Numbered from the stretch's first letter, positions 24,144 through 34,011 are shown. The stretch: DNA of 64,000 bases from JABWBD01 sp040768665 (GCA_040768665.1 JAXGMN010000007.1:372001-436000), one strand, 5' to 3'. Program-made: numbers and translations. Notes: a model not told the origin generated them from the letters alone.

Positions 24144-24220
24144 GACACAGGGACAGGCACCCTACATCTTGTGCAAGTGTAAGAGCTGATACACGACATC
24201 CGAAAGCCAGCCCCCGTTTC
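24144..24220. repeat. Degenerate GGGACAGGCACC...GCCAGCCCCC element
   Basis: ACAGGGACAGGCACCC and GCCAGCCCCCGTTTCC are about 60 bases apart, matching the ends of the palindrome family at 34027 and 48789 but with a decayed interior. It lies just after the electron-transfer operon. Confidence 0.45.
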
Positions 24221-24237
24221 CGGATAGCCGGTGAGTT

Positions 24238-24296
24238 GCGTGTGTGGCCACCAAAGCTTCGATTTTCTCAAATTCGAGGGTGTTTGGTGGCCACAC
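24238..24296. repeat. Inverted repeat GCGTGTGGCCACCAAA, copy 2
   Basis: Perfect 16-bp arms GCGTGTGGCCACCAAA (24238-24253) and TTTGGTGGCCACACGC (24281-24296). The reverse complement aligns with the copy at 7-59, showing a dispersed family. It lies between the hydrogenase operon and the 3' end of a transposase gene, and could be related to the insertion boundary. Confidence 0.75.
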
Positions 24297-24352
24297 GCTT
24301 TTGGGTGGCAAGGGCGCCGAGTAGGCGGCGGCCGCCCTGGTCCAGTGCCATC

Positions 24353-25543
24353 CTACGCCGGTAACCGAAATTCGTGTTCTCTCGCTTTAAACTCCTTCGC
24401 TGCGGCAATTTGAGCTTTGGTTGCTGTATCGATGATGGGTACCCCCGTGCGTTCACGTTTCTTTTTGGTCGGATAGGCGCGAGCGGCCTTGGACGACGTG
24501 CGATGGCAATCGTCCAAAAGGGCGTTGCGAAACATTGATCCCAGGCTTTCCGCAGGATTTTCGGGACGGTTGCGGTATTGCCCCATTACCTTCTGGATCG
24601 CCTTGATCGCACCGGCGGGGCTCAATCGGCAAGGATCGCCGCCGGAGTCAGCGATCTCGCGTTGCGCCAACAGGCACAAGGCGCACAATGCCACCAACGA
24701 CCACTCCGCTTCCAACTGCGCATGTTCCGCTTTGTGGCTGCGCAGCTTCCGACGGCCAAAGGTCTGTTTGAAGGTTCTGAAGAAAAGTTCGATTCCCCAC
24801 CTTGCCTTGTAGATCGTCACAATCTGCTGGTCGCTCAGTCGCGTCTTGCTCAGCACGTTCGTGATAAGGCACATCGGCTGCTTCCCGTCATGCACCCACA
24901 CCGCGCGCAGCACCAGCGGCGGCTTTCCCTTGTCGGCAGCCGACTTCGGCCAGAGGTCAACCGTGTTCTCGTACTCCCGGCTGAATCCCAGCTTCTGCAA
25001 CAATCGCACATTCGCTCCGGCGCGAATCACAAAGCTGTGCCCCGCCGCCATGACCGCGCTCCAGAACTCGTAGCCCATGAAGCCGGCATCCGCCGTGATG
25101 AGCGTGTTTTTCGACAGTTCCGACAGCATTTCCTCCAGGTGCTGTCGCTCGCTGGAATCCGAGGGCCCCGTCCGCCAGGCCCAGGGCAATCCCGTCCCCA
25201 CGTGCCAGAACAACGTCAGCCACATCTGCGGGCTGTTGGCCTTCTTGCGGATCGATTCCGCGGACTGCCGCTGCGTCTTGCGCCACCGTTTCCCCCGACT
25301 GCTTTTCGATTTCTTCTTCCCCTTCGCCTTCTTCCGTGGTTCCTTCTTCTGATGTTTTCCCTTCGGCGAATACGCCGCTTCGTTCGACTTGGTCCGCGGC
25401 AACTCGATCCGGCTTCCGTCCCCTGCTATCACCACGTATCCCGCGATCTTCCACTGCCCGAACAGATCTTGCTCCATCCGCAGGCGGAGTTCACCCATGC
25501 AGAGAATCTGCAATTCCACATGCCACTTCCGCAACTGCTTCAT
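24353..25543 (-). mobile_element. IS4-type transposase, 5' end uncertain
   Basis: 396 residues from the ATG at 25543. DDE motifs are visible: VIAGDGSRIEL, LITADAGFMGYEFW, and the IS4 signature YKARWGIELFFRTFKQ (Y-x2-R-x3-E-x6-K). A Lys/Arg-rich segment (KKEPRKKAKGKKKSKSSRGK) is an insertion between the first two motifs. The frame stays open upstream with plausible transposase sequence (LPKAARLRDPGESYNGF directly before the ATG), so the real start is probably upstream with a non-ATG codon, or the 5' end was lost. No obvious terminal repeats were identified. The region to 25821 holds no other gene. Confidence 0.8.
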
Positions 25544-25821
25544 GAAACCGTTGTAGCTCTCCCCCGGGTCGCGCAGCCGGGCTGCCTTGGGTAGCCTGGG
25601 GGCCGACTGAAAAAGTCCGGGTGACGGTCGCGGGGGCCTCGCGTGTTTACCCTCGCGCCGGCTTGGATTATCATTGAGGCATGTTCCAGCCGCCGGGGCT
25701 GCGATGCGGAGCCGGAGGACCAGTCGCCAACCGCCCCGTGAATGGCTGCCTCGCGGCGTGGCAGTCCGCCGGACGGTTTATCGTTGGAACTCGGATGGTG
25801 CGGATTGAATGATGGCAAGTT

Positions 25822-26041
25822 CTCAAACTGTAAACGCCACCACCGTGGTTTGTCCCGGTGGGGCGATGTTTGGCAACTACAAACGCCAAGAACCCCGGTT
25901 CTGTGATTTCGCTTCCGCCGCTCGGCCTGTAGGGCCCGAGCGGCGGAAGCGAAATCATAGAACGGCCTACAGGATCGCGGTTTGTCGTTGCCAAACATCG
26001 CCCCACCGACGCGGGGTCGGTGGTGGCATTTACAGTGTGAG
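25822..26041. repeat. 220-bp foldback (MITE-like) palindrome
   Basis: Nearly the whole segment pairs with itself. Ends: CTCAAACTGTAAACGCCACC against GGTGGCATTTACAGTGTGAG. Middle arms: GTTTGGCAAC/GTTGCCAAAC together with the flanking GGTGGGGCGAT/ATCGCCCCACC. Core: GATTTCGCTTCCGCCGCTCG/CGAGCGGCGGAAGCGAAATC. The size and structure fit a non-autonomous foldback element. It ends 23 bases before the next gene, so it may affect that gene's expression. Confidence 0.85.
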
Positions 26042-26064
26042 TAAGTTGAATAAGGGAATATGAC

Positions 26065-27180
26065 ATGAAGGAGATACCTGTTTCACGACGTGCGTTTCTC
26101 ACCGCTTCCGGGGTTGCCGTGAGCGGGGCGGTCCTGCCGGGCGGCGTGTCCGCCGCCCAGAACAGCCCCGCCAAGAGACAACCCATCAAGATCGGACAGA
26201 TCGGCACCGGTAACCAGCACGCCTACAAAATTGGAACTCTGCGCAAGCTGCCTGATCTCTTCGAGGTTGTCGGCTTTGTGGAGGACGACCCGCACTTGCG
26301 CGAGAAAGCCCTGCAAAGCAGTTGTTTCAAGGGTTTGAAAGTAATGTCCACGGACGAGTTGCTGGCCGTTGCCGATCTAGAGGCCGTGGCGGTCGAGACC
26401 GAGGAGCGCGTTTGCATTCCGCCCGCGCTGCGCTGCATCCGGGCCGGAAAGCACATCCATCTGGACAAACCGTGCGGCGAATCGCTGCCGGAGTTCAAGC
26501 AGTTGCTGGACGAGGCAGAAGTCAGGAACCTCACTGTCCAGGTTGGGTACATGTACCGGAACAACCCGGCCGTGCAGTTCTGCATCCAGGCCGTAAGAGA
26601 CGGTTTGATCGGCAATGTGTTCGATCTCGACACGGCCATGGGACGGTACGACGGAGAGGGCTACCGAAACCTTATCAAAGACTACCAGGGCGGGATCGCG
26701 TACATTCTGGCCTGCCATCTGATCGATATCGTCGTCTCGCTCATGGGGGAACCGGAAAGAATCACGCCGTATCTCCGCCAGACCCGCTCTGACGGCGTGT
26801 TCGACAACTGCCTGGCCGTTTTCGAGTTCTCCCGCGACCGGCTGGCCACGATACGGACATCGATCACGGAGGCGCAGGGCTTTCAGCGCCGACGGCTCAA
26901 AGTGATGGGCGACAAGGGAAGCATCATCATTCAGCCGATCGAGTCCAAGGGGAACATGTCCGGCGGAGTGCTCACGCTCGCCCTGGAGGAAGATCGCGGC
27001 GGTTTCAAGAAAGGGATACAGACCGTGGAGATGCCGCCCGTGAAAGACCGGTACGAAGACCAGTGGCGAGAGTTTGCCGCCGTTCTGAAGGGGGGGATGG
27101 TCAATCCGTATACGTATGAGCACGACTACATTGTGCACAAGTGCCATCTGCAGGCCTGCGGCATGCCGCTCGACGTATGA
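26065..27180 (+). CDS. Gfo/Idh/MocA-family oxidoreductase with Tat signal
   Basis: 371 residues. A twin-arginine signal (VSRRAFLTASGVAVSGAVLP) is followed by an NAD(P)-binding Rossmann fold (IKIGQIGTGNQHAYKI). The Gfo/Idh/MocA motif is AGKHIHLDKPCGES (the EKP-type lysine is in LDKP). Its C-terminal alpha/beta domain (ACHLIDIVVSLMGEP) lies around the usual catalytic His region. Secreted members of the family are abundant in planctomycetes and are thought to act on sugars; the substrate here is unknown. AAGGGA lies upstream of the ATG. No operon partner. Confidence 0.88.
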   Translation: MKEIPVSRRAFLTASGVAVSGAVLPGGVSAAQNSPAKRQPIKIGQIGTGNQHAYKIGTLRKLPDLFEVVGFVEDDPHLREKALQSSCFKGLKVMSTDELLAVADLEAVAVETEERVCIPPALRCIRAGKHIHLDKPCGESLPEFKQLLDEAEVRNLTVQVGYMYRNNPAVQFCIQAVRDGLIGNVFDLDTAMGRYDGEGYRNLIKDYQGGIAYILACHLIDIVVSLMGEPERITPYLRQTRSDGVFDNCLAVFEFSRDRLATIRTSITEAQGFQRRRLKVMGDKGSIIIQPIESKGNMSGGVLTLALEEDRGGFKKGIQTVEMPPVKDRYEDQWREFAAVLKGGMVNPYTYEHDYIVHKCHLQACGMPLDV

Positions 27181-27450
27181 GAGCCGGCCGGTGCCCCATT
27201 CTGTGTCTATCCGTAGGAACCGGCGATCATGAACGAACGCTCGATCCTTTGGAAGATTAGTGAAATTGGCCGGCCCAATTCGAACTCTCCGCGTGATTCA
27301 GGCTCGCCGCGGCCGAAGCCATTTATGGAGTTCGTTGGCAAGGACGGCCGTCGCGCCGGCATGGCTTCGCTCCTGTGGATCGTGGATTGCCGATGGCGCG
27401 TTGCTTATCTCGGATGCAACCGGGCCGGTTGTTCGTGGCAGACGCCATCT

Positions 27451-27720
27451 TCACTCGGCGCCGCTTGCGCCGAAAATCTCGTCGAACGCGATCTCCAGTT
27501 CTTCTTTTGAAAGCGGCTCGTCCCATCCCGTGCACCTTTCATGCACCAGCAACAATTCCTCATCTTGGCGCACGGTGGTAACACTGTCGCCCGGCTTGAG
27601 CTTTAAATGACATTTGCCGCAGACGCCCTGCCAATCCAATCGCTTGTTCCGAGTCTCCAGGACTGCAATCAGGCGTTCGGAGTTATGCTGAGGCGCCGCT
27701 GTTCTGGCGATCCTGCTCAT
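27451..27720 (-). CDS. Small CxxC protein of unknown function
   Basis: 89 residues from the ATG at 27720 (GGGAG upstream). It has CGKCH and a later HERC about 24 residues on, a possible zinc or other metal site (VCGKCHLKLKPGDS ... LLVHERC), and an acidic C-terminus (KEELEIAFDEIFG). I do not recognise the family. It lies in a gene-poor, decayed stretch (27181-28650) and could itself be a remnant; the coding look is moderate. Confidence 0.5.
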   Translation of the reverse strand: MSRIARTAAPQHNSERLIAVLETRNKRLDWQGVCGKCHLKLKPGDSVTTVRQDEELLLVHERCTGWDEPLSKEELEIAFDEIFGASGAE

Positions 27721-27858
27721 TTGCGTCGCTCCCTTACGTTGAAGTAAATCATTGATACCACGATCAATCGTACACTGGAAAGAATAAGGCTCCATCGGGA
27801 CAAAAGGAACCTGCGCGATCCGTATTTTTCGCCGGCCACCGTGGTGAGATCCCGCAGC

Positions 27859-27887
27859 TTGCAGGCCGGTGTCGAGCCGGCCTGCAA
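27859..27887. repeat. Short perfect hairpin
   Basis: TTGCAGGCCGG and CCGGCCTGCAA (11 bp) are separated by 7 bases. There is no adjacent T-run, so it is more likely a REP-like palindrome than an intrinsic terminator. Confidence 0.6.
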
Positions 27888-27944
27888 TAGCCAAAAGCCC
27901 CCACGCCGAGCCGTATCCTCACTGTCGTGTAGCGGTGGACGACC

Positions 27945-28136
27945 TCATCGAGCGGACTTCCTCCTGTCGTTTGAGTCGAAGTGAGGAATGCAGAGCCAGG
28001 CGATCGCGCCGTCGCGGCCTACGAGCCCCGCGCTGGCGCAATCGCCGATGAGGCCATAGTCCTCCAAGGGCCAATAGCCGACCGTAGGCTCCAACGGCAC
28101 AAAGCTGGGCATGCGAGGCAACGGCAACTGATGCAT
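27945..28136 (-). pseudogene. Relic of a GH15 glucoamylase/trehalase-like gene (N-terminal part)
   Basis: The 63-codon frame contains YWPLEDYGLIGDCASAGLV and GRDGAIAWLCIPHFDS, which match the conserved N-terminus of GH15 glycosyl hydrolases (ALIGD...GSIDWLC.P.FDS). It then ends abruptly. The several hundred residues of the catalytic domain are missing, so this is a gene fragment. Confidence 0.65.
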
Positions 28137-28249
28137 CGATTCCCCGGTCGTTTCAGAGGCTACTCAGTCTTCGAGGCACCTCGCCTTCCCTTTGATCGCC
28201 CTGCACTACTGGCTTCCGGAAGCGGTGCTGTAGCGGTTTAGCCAGCCGG

Positions 28250-28660
28250 TGCCGAACGCTCCCCGACCGAGATTTCCAGATTGTCGGGCAGGCGACGGGG
28301 CAGCTCTTTACGGGCCTCGATGCCCTGTTCGCTTTGGTCATCGTGCTGTTTGCCGGTTTGTACCTGGCCGTCAATCCTACCAGGTATTCTGGTCGGCCTG
28401 GCGGAGAGCCCCCATGATGGGACTTTACGTGACCGTCCTGTATATCGCCGTCCAGCAGATCGAGAGCTTTCTGCTTGTGCCGATTATCCAGAAGCGCGCA
28501 GTCTTCCTTCCACCGGTCCTCACCGTCATCGCGCAGGTACTGATGGTGGAGCATAGCCGGAATCCTCGGAGTGGTGTTTGCGACTCCGCTCATGGCCTCG
28601 GCGATGATTTTGGTGAAAATGATCTACGTGGAAGAAATCCTGGGTCAGACAACCCTCAAT
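28250..28660 (+). pseudogene. Relic of an AI-2E/PerM-family transporter gene (C-terminal part)
   Basis: Three reading frames successively give pieces of one transporter C-terminus: FTGLDALFALVIVLFAGLYL, then LYIAVQQIESFLLVPIIQKR and LPPVLTVIAQVLM, then LGVVFATPLMASAMILVKMI. These are typical of the AI-2E transporter family. At least two frameshifts and the absence of the N-terminal half show a decaying gene. Confidence 0.7.
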
Positions 28661-29192
28661 GCGTGTGCCCGGCATGGTCGTGCGCGGCGTGCTCCACGAC
28701 TCCGGTGTACTCGGTGCCGTCGATTGTCACGCGCAGCCGGCCTCGGACGCTTTCCGCGTGCAACAAGGCGTCCGTAAGCGGCTCACTGACGATGGCAAAT
28801 TCCGAACTGCCGGCCTCGCCCGGTTCGCCGACCGGTTTGAGGGCGTAGTCGACGAATTTGCCGTCTTGGAAGAGCTGCAAAGCCACCGTCTCCTGGCGGA
28901 TCGGGACGGGCTTGTTTCCTGCGGCGTTTAGGATGTGAACGCTCACGGTGTGCGAGGCTTCGTCATGAAGCAGCTCGGCATGGTACTGCTCATCTCCGAG
29001 TTCAATGAGGTGCCCGCCGTGCGGCCCTTCGGTCGGGTGCACGTGTTCGCCTTCATGGCCTGCGTGTTCTGTTGCAGAAGGAGGCGTGGGAGGATCCCCA
29101 AGCCTCTCCGCGGAATCGGAACCGCAGCCCACAACGCCGATGCCAGCAACGAGCGCGGCGACGATGCCCAGAGACAGGTAACCAGTTCGCAT
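28656..29192 (-). CDS. His-rich lipoprotein linked to metal efflux
   Basis: 178 residues. Lipoprotein signal with lipobox VVGC (Cys23). A His-rich stretch (EHAGHEGEHVHPTEGPHGGH) near the N-terminus and HAAHDHAGHTH at the C-terminus are likely metal-binding. The middle is a beta-rich domain (YHAELLHDEASHTVSVHILN). It is the third gene of a minus-strand cluster after the adaptor and RND pump, with AAAGGAG before the start, so it is probably a periplasmic metal-handling accessory. Its last bases overlap the edge of the transporter relic. Confidence 0.8.
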   Translation of the reverse strand: MRTGYLSLGIVAALVAGIGVVGCGSDSAERLGDPPTPPSATEHAGHEGEHVHPTEGPHGGHLIELGDEQYHAELLHDEASHTVSVHILNAAGNKPVPIRQETVALQLFQDGKFVDYALKPVGEPGEAGSSEFAIVSEPLTDALLHAESVRGRLRVTIDGTEYTGVVEHAAHDHAGHTH

Positions 29193-29279
29193 AGCAGAAT
29201 ACTCCTTTGAACAGGGACAAAAACCTCGGGCATGCGTCCTTCACACGCCCTCCCGGCCGTAAATCGCGGCCTCCTACCC

Positions 29280-32200
29280 TCACCGCTCCGCCGCGAGGTC
29301 TTCTTCCTCCAAGGCGATGTTTTGTTTGCTCTCTGCCACAACGCGCTCCGCTGCGCCGACGCCGAATTTCCAGAACAACGCCGGCCGGACGAGGAATTCT
29401 AAGAGCGTGCTGGTGACGAGTCCACCGATGATCACGGTGGCCACCGGGTAGAGGATTTCCTTGCCTGGCTCGCCCGCGGCCGTCGCCAGCGGCAACAGCC
29501 CGATTCCGGAGGTCAGCGCCGTCATGAGCACCGGAGCCAACCGTTCCTGCCCGGCCCGCACAACCATTTGGCGGGAAAACGTCTCGCCCTCGTACTGAAC
29601 GAGGTGCAGGTAGTGGTTGATCAGCAAGATTCCATTGCGCGATGCGATCCCGCAGAGCGTAATGAACCCCACCATCGCGGCCACCGTGAGCGTCTGGCCC
29701 GTCAGGTAAAGCGCGGCCACCGAGCCGATGAACGCCATGGGCAAAGCGATCAGCACTTGCAGCGAGAGGTTCGCCGAACGGAACATCGTATACAGCACCA
29801 GGAAGACTCCGCCCAAGGCCATCGCGAACAGCGCCGCGATCACGCGCGAGGCGGACTGCTGGCTTTCGAACTGCCCCTCGTAGGAAACAAAGTAGCCGGT
29901 CGGCAGCGAGCGTTCGATGGGGGCGACGCGGGCCTTGATGTCGTTGACTACGTCGACCAGCCCCCGTCCCGCCGTATTGCACTGGATGATGATACGGCGG
30001 CGAACCTGCTCGCGGTTGATCGTATTCGGCCCGGCGGCCTTGTAGATAGTGGCGACAGAGCCCAGGTTCGCCACGCCGCCGTCCGGCAGGTCGATCGTGA
30101 GCCGTTTTACGGCCTCCAAGTCCTCCCGGTACGGCTCATCCATGCGGACCAACAGATCGAACGTCCGCTGGCCGAGGAGCACCTCGGAGACCACCTCGCC
30201 GTTCATGGCCGTTTCGACAAACTCGTTGATGTCGTCGCGGGTAAGCCCGTAAGTGGTGAGTTTATCCGCGTCCACCTCGATGCGAAGCTGCGGGATTTCG
30301 ACCTGCGGTTCCACCTGAAGGTCGGTGACCCCCTCGATTCCGGCGATCGCCCGGCGGACCTCCTCGGCCTTGCGGCGGAGCACGCTCAGATCGTCGCCGT
30401 AGATCTTGATGCCGACCTGCGCCATCACGCCGGAGAGCATGTGCGAAATCAGGTGCGCCAGCGGCTGCTCGACGCTAGTCACGATCCCCGGGATGTCGGC
30501 CATCGCTTCCCGCAGATCGTCGAGAATCTCTTCGCGGCTCCGCTCGGTGTGCGGGTCGTAGCTGGCAATGATCTCCGAGATGTTCACCGTCACGGCATGC
30601 TCGTCAAGCTCAGCGCGCCCCGTTTTCCTCACGAAAGCCTGAAGATCCTTCACTTGCTTCAGCCGGTCTTCGACCGTGCGGGCAATCTTCTGCGAGGTTT
30701 CCAGCGATGTCCCCGGCGGGAGAATGACGTTGATTTGCACCGCCCCTTCGTTGAACGGCGGCAAGAAGTCGTTTTCCAGGTGCACGAGACCGTAACCGGC
30801 CACCCCCACCACCAGAATCGCGGCCCCGAGCACCGGCACCGGTGCGCGCAGACCGGTTCCGATCGCGTAGCCGGCCAGCTTCTTGAGCCCGCGGAGGACC
30901 AGTCCTTCTTTCTCGTGCGCCATGAACCGCGCCCGCGGAAGAAGCCAATACGAAAGGACCGGCGTGACGGTGAGCGAGACCAGCAGCGACGAGAGGATCG
31001 ACACAATATAGGCGACTCCCACCGGCGTAAAGAGCCTGCCTTCCATCCCGCTCAGCGCGAAGACGGGCAGGAAGACGATCACCACGATCATTGTGCCGAA
31101 GACGATCGAGTTGCGGATCTCCACGCTCGCGCGGAAAACGACCGTCAGGGGATGCTTCGGGGCATCGCGGAGCCGGTTCTCGCGGAGCCGGCGAAAAATG
31201 TTTTCCACGTCGACGATCGCATCGTCGACCAGTTCTCCGATCGCCACGGCGAGACCGCCGAGCGTCATCGTGTTGATCGACAGGCCGAACCAGTGGAAGA
31301 TCAGCCCCGTGACGACGATCGACAGGGGGATGGCCGTCAGCGTGATGAAGGTCGTGCGGAAATTGAGCAGGAAGATGAAGAGGATGATCACAACGAGAAT
31401 GCTGCCGTCGCGTAGGGCTTCCACCACGTTTTCAATCGCCAGATCGATGAAGACCTTCTGCTGGTACAGTTCGGGATGGAGTTCGACGTCCTCGGGCAGC
31501 GATGCTTTCAGTTCCGCGAGGGCTTTGGTGATGTCTTCGGTCACCCGCCGCGTATCCGCGTCGGGCTGCTTGTTGATCGTGAGAACGGCCGCCGGGCCGC
31601 CGCTTAATCGACCATCCTTCCGGCGGGCGAACGCCGCGCTGTCGCCGCGCTTCACCTCCGGGCCCTCGACCACTTTGGCCACCTGGCCGACAAGGATCGA
31701 TCGCCCGTCGCGGATCGTGACGACGACCTTCTTCAGATCCTCCACCGTCTGGATCCGCCCCAGGCTGCGTACCAGGAGCTCCTGCGGCCCTTGTTCGTCC
31801 AGGTAACCGCCGTTGGCGTTGCGGTTGCTCTTGGCGACCGCCGCCTTGACGTCCTCGAGCCTTACCCCGTACTTGAGCAGAGCATCGGGATCGACGAGCA
31901 CCTGAAACTGTTTCCGGTCGCCTCCCATCGCAAAGACCTGCGAGACGCCGGAGATGGTGAGCAATCGCTGCCGGACGACCCAGTCGGCCAGCGTGCGAAG
32001 CTGCATCGGCGACGTCTCGCCGCTCGCGCTCCACATGCCGATGATCATGATCTGGCCCATGATCGATGACACGGGAGCCAACTGGGGCGTCACCCCCGGG
32101 GGCATGCGATCGGCCACCATGGCGATCCGCTCATTGACGATCTGGCGGTCATCGTAGATATCGGTGCCCCAGTCGAATTCGACCCAGACGACCGAAAGGC

Positions 32201-32465
32201 CGACGCCCGAGGCGGTGCGGACGGCCTCGACGCCCGTGGCGCCGTTCAGTGCGGTTTCCATCGGGAAGGTGATCAAGGTCTCCACCTCTTCCGGCGCCAT
32301 GCCCGGGGCCTCGGTCATGATGGTGACGCGGGGGCGGTTGAGATCGGGAAAGACGTCGATCGGAAGATGCACAATCTGCCAGCCGCCGTAAATCATCAGG
32401 AAGACGGCAAAGGCAACGACCAGCAGACGGTTGCGCAGGGCGAATCGAATAATGGCGTTGAGCAT
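29280..32465 (-). CDS. Heavy-metal efflux RND permease (CusA/CzcA family)
   Basis: 1061 residues from the ATG at 32465 (MLNAIIRFALRNRLLVV, the usual start for this family); an ATG at 32495 would overlap the adaptor gene. Typical HME-RND features: a first TM helix, two large periplasmic loops, the TM4 signature GGLAVAIGELVDDAIVDVEN, and twelve predicted helices. It exports metal ions from periplasm or cytoplasm through an outer membrane channel, driven by protons. Metal specificity cannot be fixed by eye. An outer-membrane channel gene is not in the window. It is 10 bases downstream of the adaptor gene. Confidence 0.92.
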   Translation of the reverse strand: MLNAIIRFALRNRLLVVAFAVFLMIYGGWQIVHLPIDVFPDLNRPRVTIMTEAPGMAPEEVETLITFPMETALNGATGVEAVRTASGVGLSVVWVEFDWGTDIYDDRQIVNERIAMVADRMPPGVTPQLAPVSSIMGQIMIIGMWSASGETSPMQLRTLADWVVRQRLLTISGVSQVFAMGGDRKQFQVLVDPDALLKYGVRLEDVKAAVAKSNRNANGGYLDEQGPQELLVRSLGRIQTVEDLKKVVVTIRDGRSILVGQVAKVVEGPEVKRGDSAAFARRKDGRLSGGPAAVLTINKQPDADTRRVTEDITKALAELKASLPEDVELHPELYQQKVFIDLAIENVVEALRDGSILVVIILFIFLLNFRTTFITLTAIPLSIVVTGLIFHWFGLSINTMTLGGLAVAIGELVDDAIVDVENIFRRLRENRLRDAPKHPLTVVFRASVEIRNSIVFGTMIVVIVFLPVFALSGMEGRLFTPVGVAYIVSILSSLLVSLTVTPVLSYWLLPRARFMAHEKEGLVLRGLKKLAGYAIGTGLRAPVPVLGAAILVVGVAGYGLVHLENDFLPPFNEGAVQINVILPPGTSLETSQKIARTVEDRLKQVKDLQAFVRKTGRAELDEHAVTVNISEIIASYDPHTERSREEILDDLREAMADIPGIVTSVEQPLAHLISHMLSGVMAQVGIKIYGDDLSVLRRKAEEVRRAIAGIEGVTDLQVEPQVEIPQLRIEVDADKLTTYGLTRDDINEFVETAMNGEVVSEVLLGQRTFDLLVRMDEPYREDLEAVKRLTIDLPDGGVANLGSVATIYKAAGPNTINREQVRRRIIIQCNTAGRGLVDVVNDIKARVAPIERSLPTGYFVSYEGQFESQQSASRVIAALFAMALGGVFLVLYTMFRSANLSLQVLIALPMAFIGSVAALYLTGQTLTVAAMVGFITLCGIASRNGILLINHYLHLVQYEGETFSRQMVVRAGQERLAPVLMTALTSGIGLLPLATAAGEPGKEILYPVATVIIGGLVTSTLLEFLVRPALFWKFGVGAAERVVAESKQNIALEEEDLAAER

Positions 32466-32475
32466 GCGGAAAGTC

Positions 32476-34011
32476 TCAATGGTGATGACCGGCATGCGGA
32501 TCGACGCCGCCGCCGGCCTTGTTCTTCAGCGCCAGGTGCATCTGATAGGCGCCCGACGCCGCGACGATATCACCGGGGAAGAGCGTTCCGTCGTTCTCGA
32601 CGACCGCAAATCGCTGATCGCGATGCTCGACGTGCACGGGCACCCGTTCGAACCGGCTGCCGTTCTGGCGGAAGACGAACCACTCAGGACCTTCCTGGAT
32701 TACCGCCTCGACCGGCAACACCATGCGATCCTGCCATGTGTCCACCAACACATAGAGCTGCACACGCTGGCCCGGGCGGTATCGCCATCCGATGAAGCGG
32801 TGCCCGTCGGGCATCACTTCATTGCGGACCAGTTCATTGGGAATCCGCACGTAGAACTTCAACGCCCGCGAATCGCGCTCCACCGCGCTTTCGACGAACT
32901 CGATGTTCAGGTCGGCGACTTCCTCGATGCCCGAACCGTTCGCATCGATGGCGGCGGTCACCGCAGTCCCGGCATTCGCCGCCTGGCTCAAGGCCGCGGC
33001 GTCCTGCTCGAAGGCTTTGCCTTCGATATACAGCTCGCAGTGGTCGGCCAGCGTGGCGAGGGGCTCTCCGGCGGGAACATGCTGGCCCGGCGCGACGGCC
33101 AGCGTTTTCACCTGCAAAAACTCGGCGTGTTGTCCACTGCCGCCGCAGCCGGCCGCGTGAGGCGCAGCAATCGTAATCTCCTGGACGAGCCGGCGACCGG
33201 CGACGATCCGGTCTACCTGGTCTTGCGAAAGCCCGTGGAGGATCAGCGCTTGGACACCGGCGCGGATCGCGGCTTCGAGCTTGCCCTGTTCGTACTCCTG
33301 CTCGAGGAGACGCTTTCCGGCAACGGCGCCGTTGGCCGTTACCTCGCGAAGGCGGGCCACCTCGCGCTTGACCACGTCGAGTTGTTCCAGTTCCCGCAAG
33401 AGATCGCTCTGTTTCTCGACCAGGTCTTCGTGGGTCAAGCGAAGGTCGACCAGGGGCTGACCCGGCTCGACGGCCTCGCCCCGTATGGGATAGATCCGTG
33501 TGACGATCCCCGTCATCGGAGCCGCCACCGTGATCTCCGTCCGCCCGGGGCGCTCTGCGAGCATTGCGGGAATGCTGATCGTGCGTGCATAGTCCCGGGG
33601 CTGGACAGCAAGGAGCTTCAGGCCGACGTTCTTGCGTCCTTTTTCGCTGAGTTCCAAGGCATTGCTTTCGCTGTTGGCGCCGCCGGCATCCGCAGCATGG
33701 TTGTGGGCCGCCTCGCCCTCCGCTACATCGTGGTCTTCATGCACCGATCCTGCCGCTGTGAGTTTGTCCCGCATGGCCGCAACCGTCCCGGACAAGGCCG
33801 GCCCCCACAGAGTGAAAGTGAGGAGCCCAACCACAACCGTGACCGTCAGCGCGAGGACGCTCACGGCCCATGCCGGAAAGCGTCGTCTCCGGGCCTGCCG
33901 GGGCACGTTTCTCGCGGGCGACCGCGGCGCTTCGTCTTGGTGTTCGGAGCTCGGATGAGGAGCAGGGTTTGCGTGTAGGATTTTGGTTTTCTTGAGAGTC
34001 TCCATCGTCAT
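32476..34011 (-). CDS. RND efflux periplasmic adaptor (membrane fusion protein)
   Basis: 511 residues: a basic cytoplasmic N-terminus, one TM anchor (AWAVSVLALTVTVVVGLLTF), a His-containing linker (HEDHDVAEGEAAHNHAAD), then barrel-sandwich and helical hairpin regions of an adaptor (TVAAPMTGIVTRIYPIRGEA, ... APGQHVPAGEPLATLADH) and a C-terminal tail HAGHHH. The His-rich segments suit metal transfer. A second ATG at 34005 has better spacing from AAAGGA, so the start may be six bases later. First gene of the efflux cluster. Confidence 0.9.
   Translation of the reverse strand: MTMETLKKTKILHANPAPHPSSEHQDEAPRSPARNVPRQARRRRFPAWAVSVLALTVTVVVGLLTFTLWGPALSGTVAAMRDKLTAAGSVHEDHDVAEGEAAHNHAADAGGANSESNALELSEKGRKNVGLKLLAVQPRDYARTISIPAMLAERPGRTEITVAAPMTGIVTRIYPIRGEAVEPGQPLVDLRLTHEDLVEKQSDLLRELEQLDVVKREVARLREVTANGAVAGKRLLEQEYEQGKLEAAIRAGVQALILHGLSQDQVDRIVAGRRLVQEITIAAPHAAGCGGSGQHAEFLQVKTLAVAPGQHVPAGEPLATLADHCELYIEGKAFEQDAAALSQAANAGTAVTAAIDANGSGIEEVADLNIEFVESAVERDSRALKFYVRIPNELVRNEVMPDGHRFIGWRYRPGQRVQLYVLVDTWQDRMVLPVEAVIQEGPEWFVFRQNGSRFERVPVHVEHRDQRFAVVENDGTLFPGDIVAASGAYQMHLALKNKAGGGVDPHAGHHH

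Noticed and set aside
29568..31415. Plus-strand open frame of 615 codons
   Set aside because: Antisense to the RND permease, whose motifs are complete; the product is Arg/Asp/His-rich without domains.
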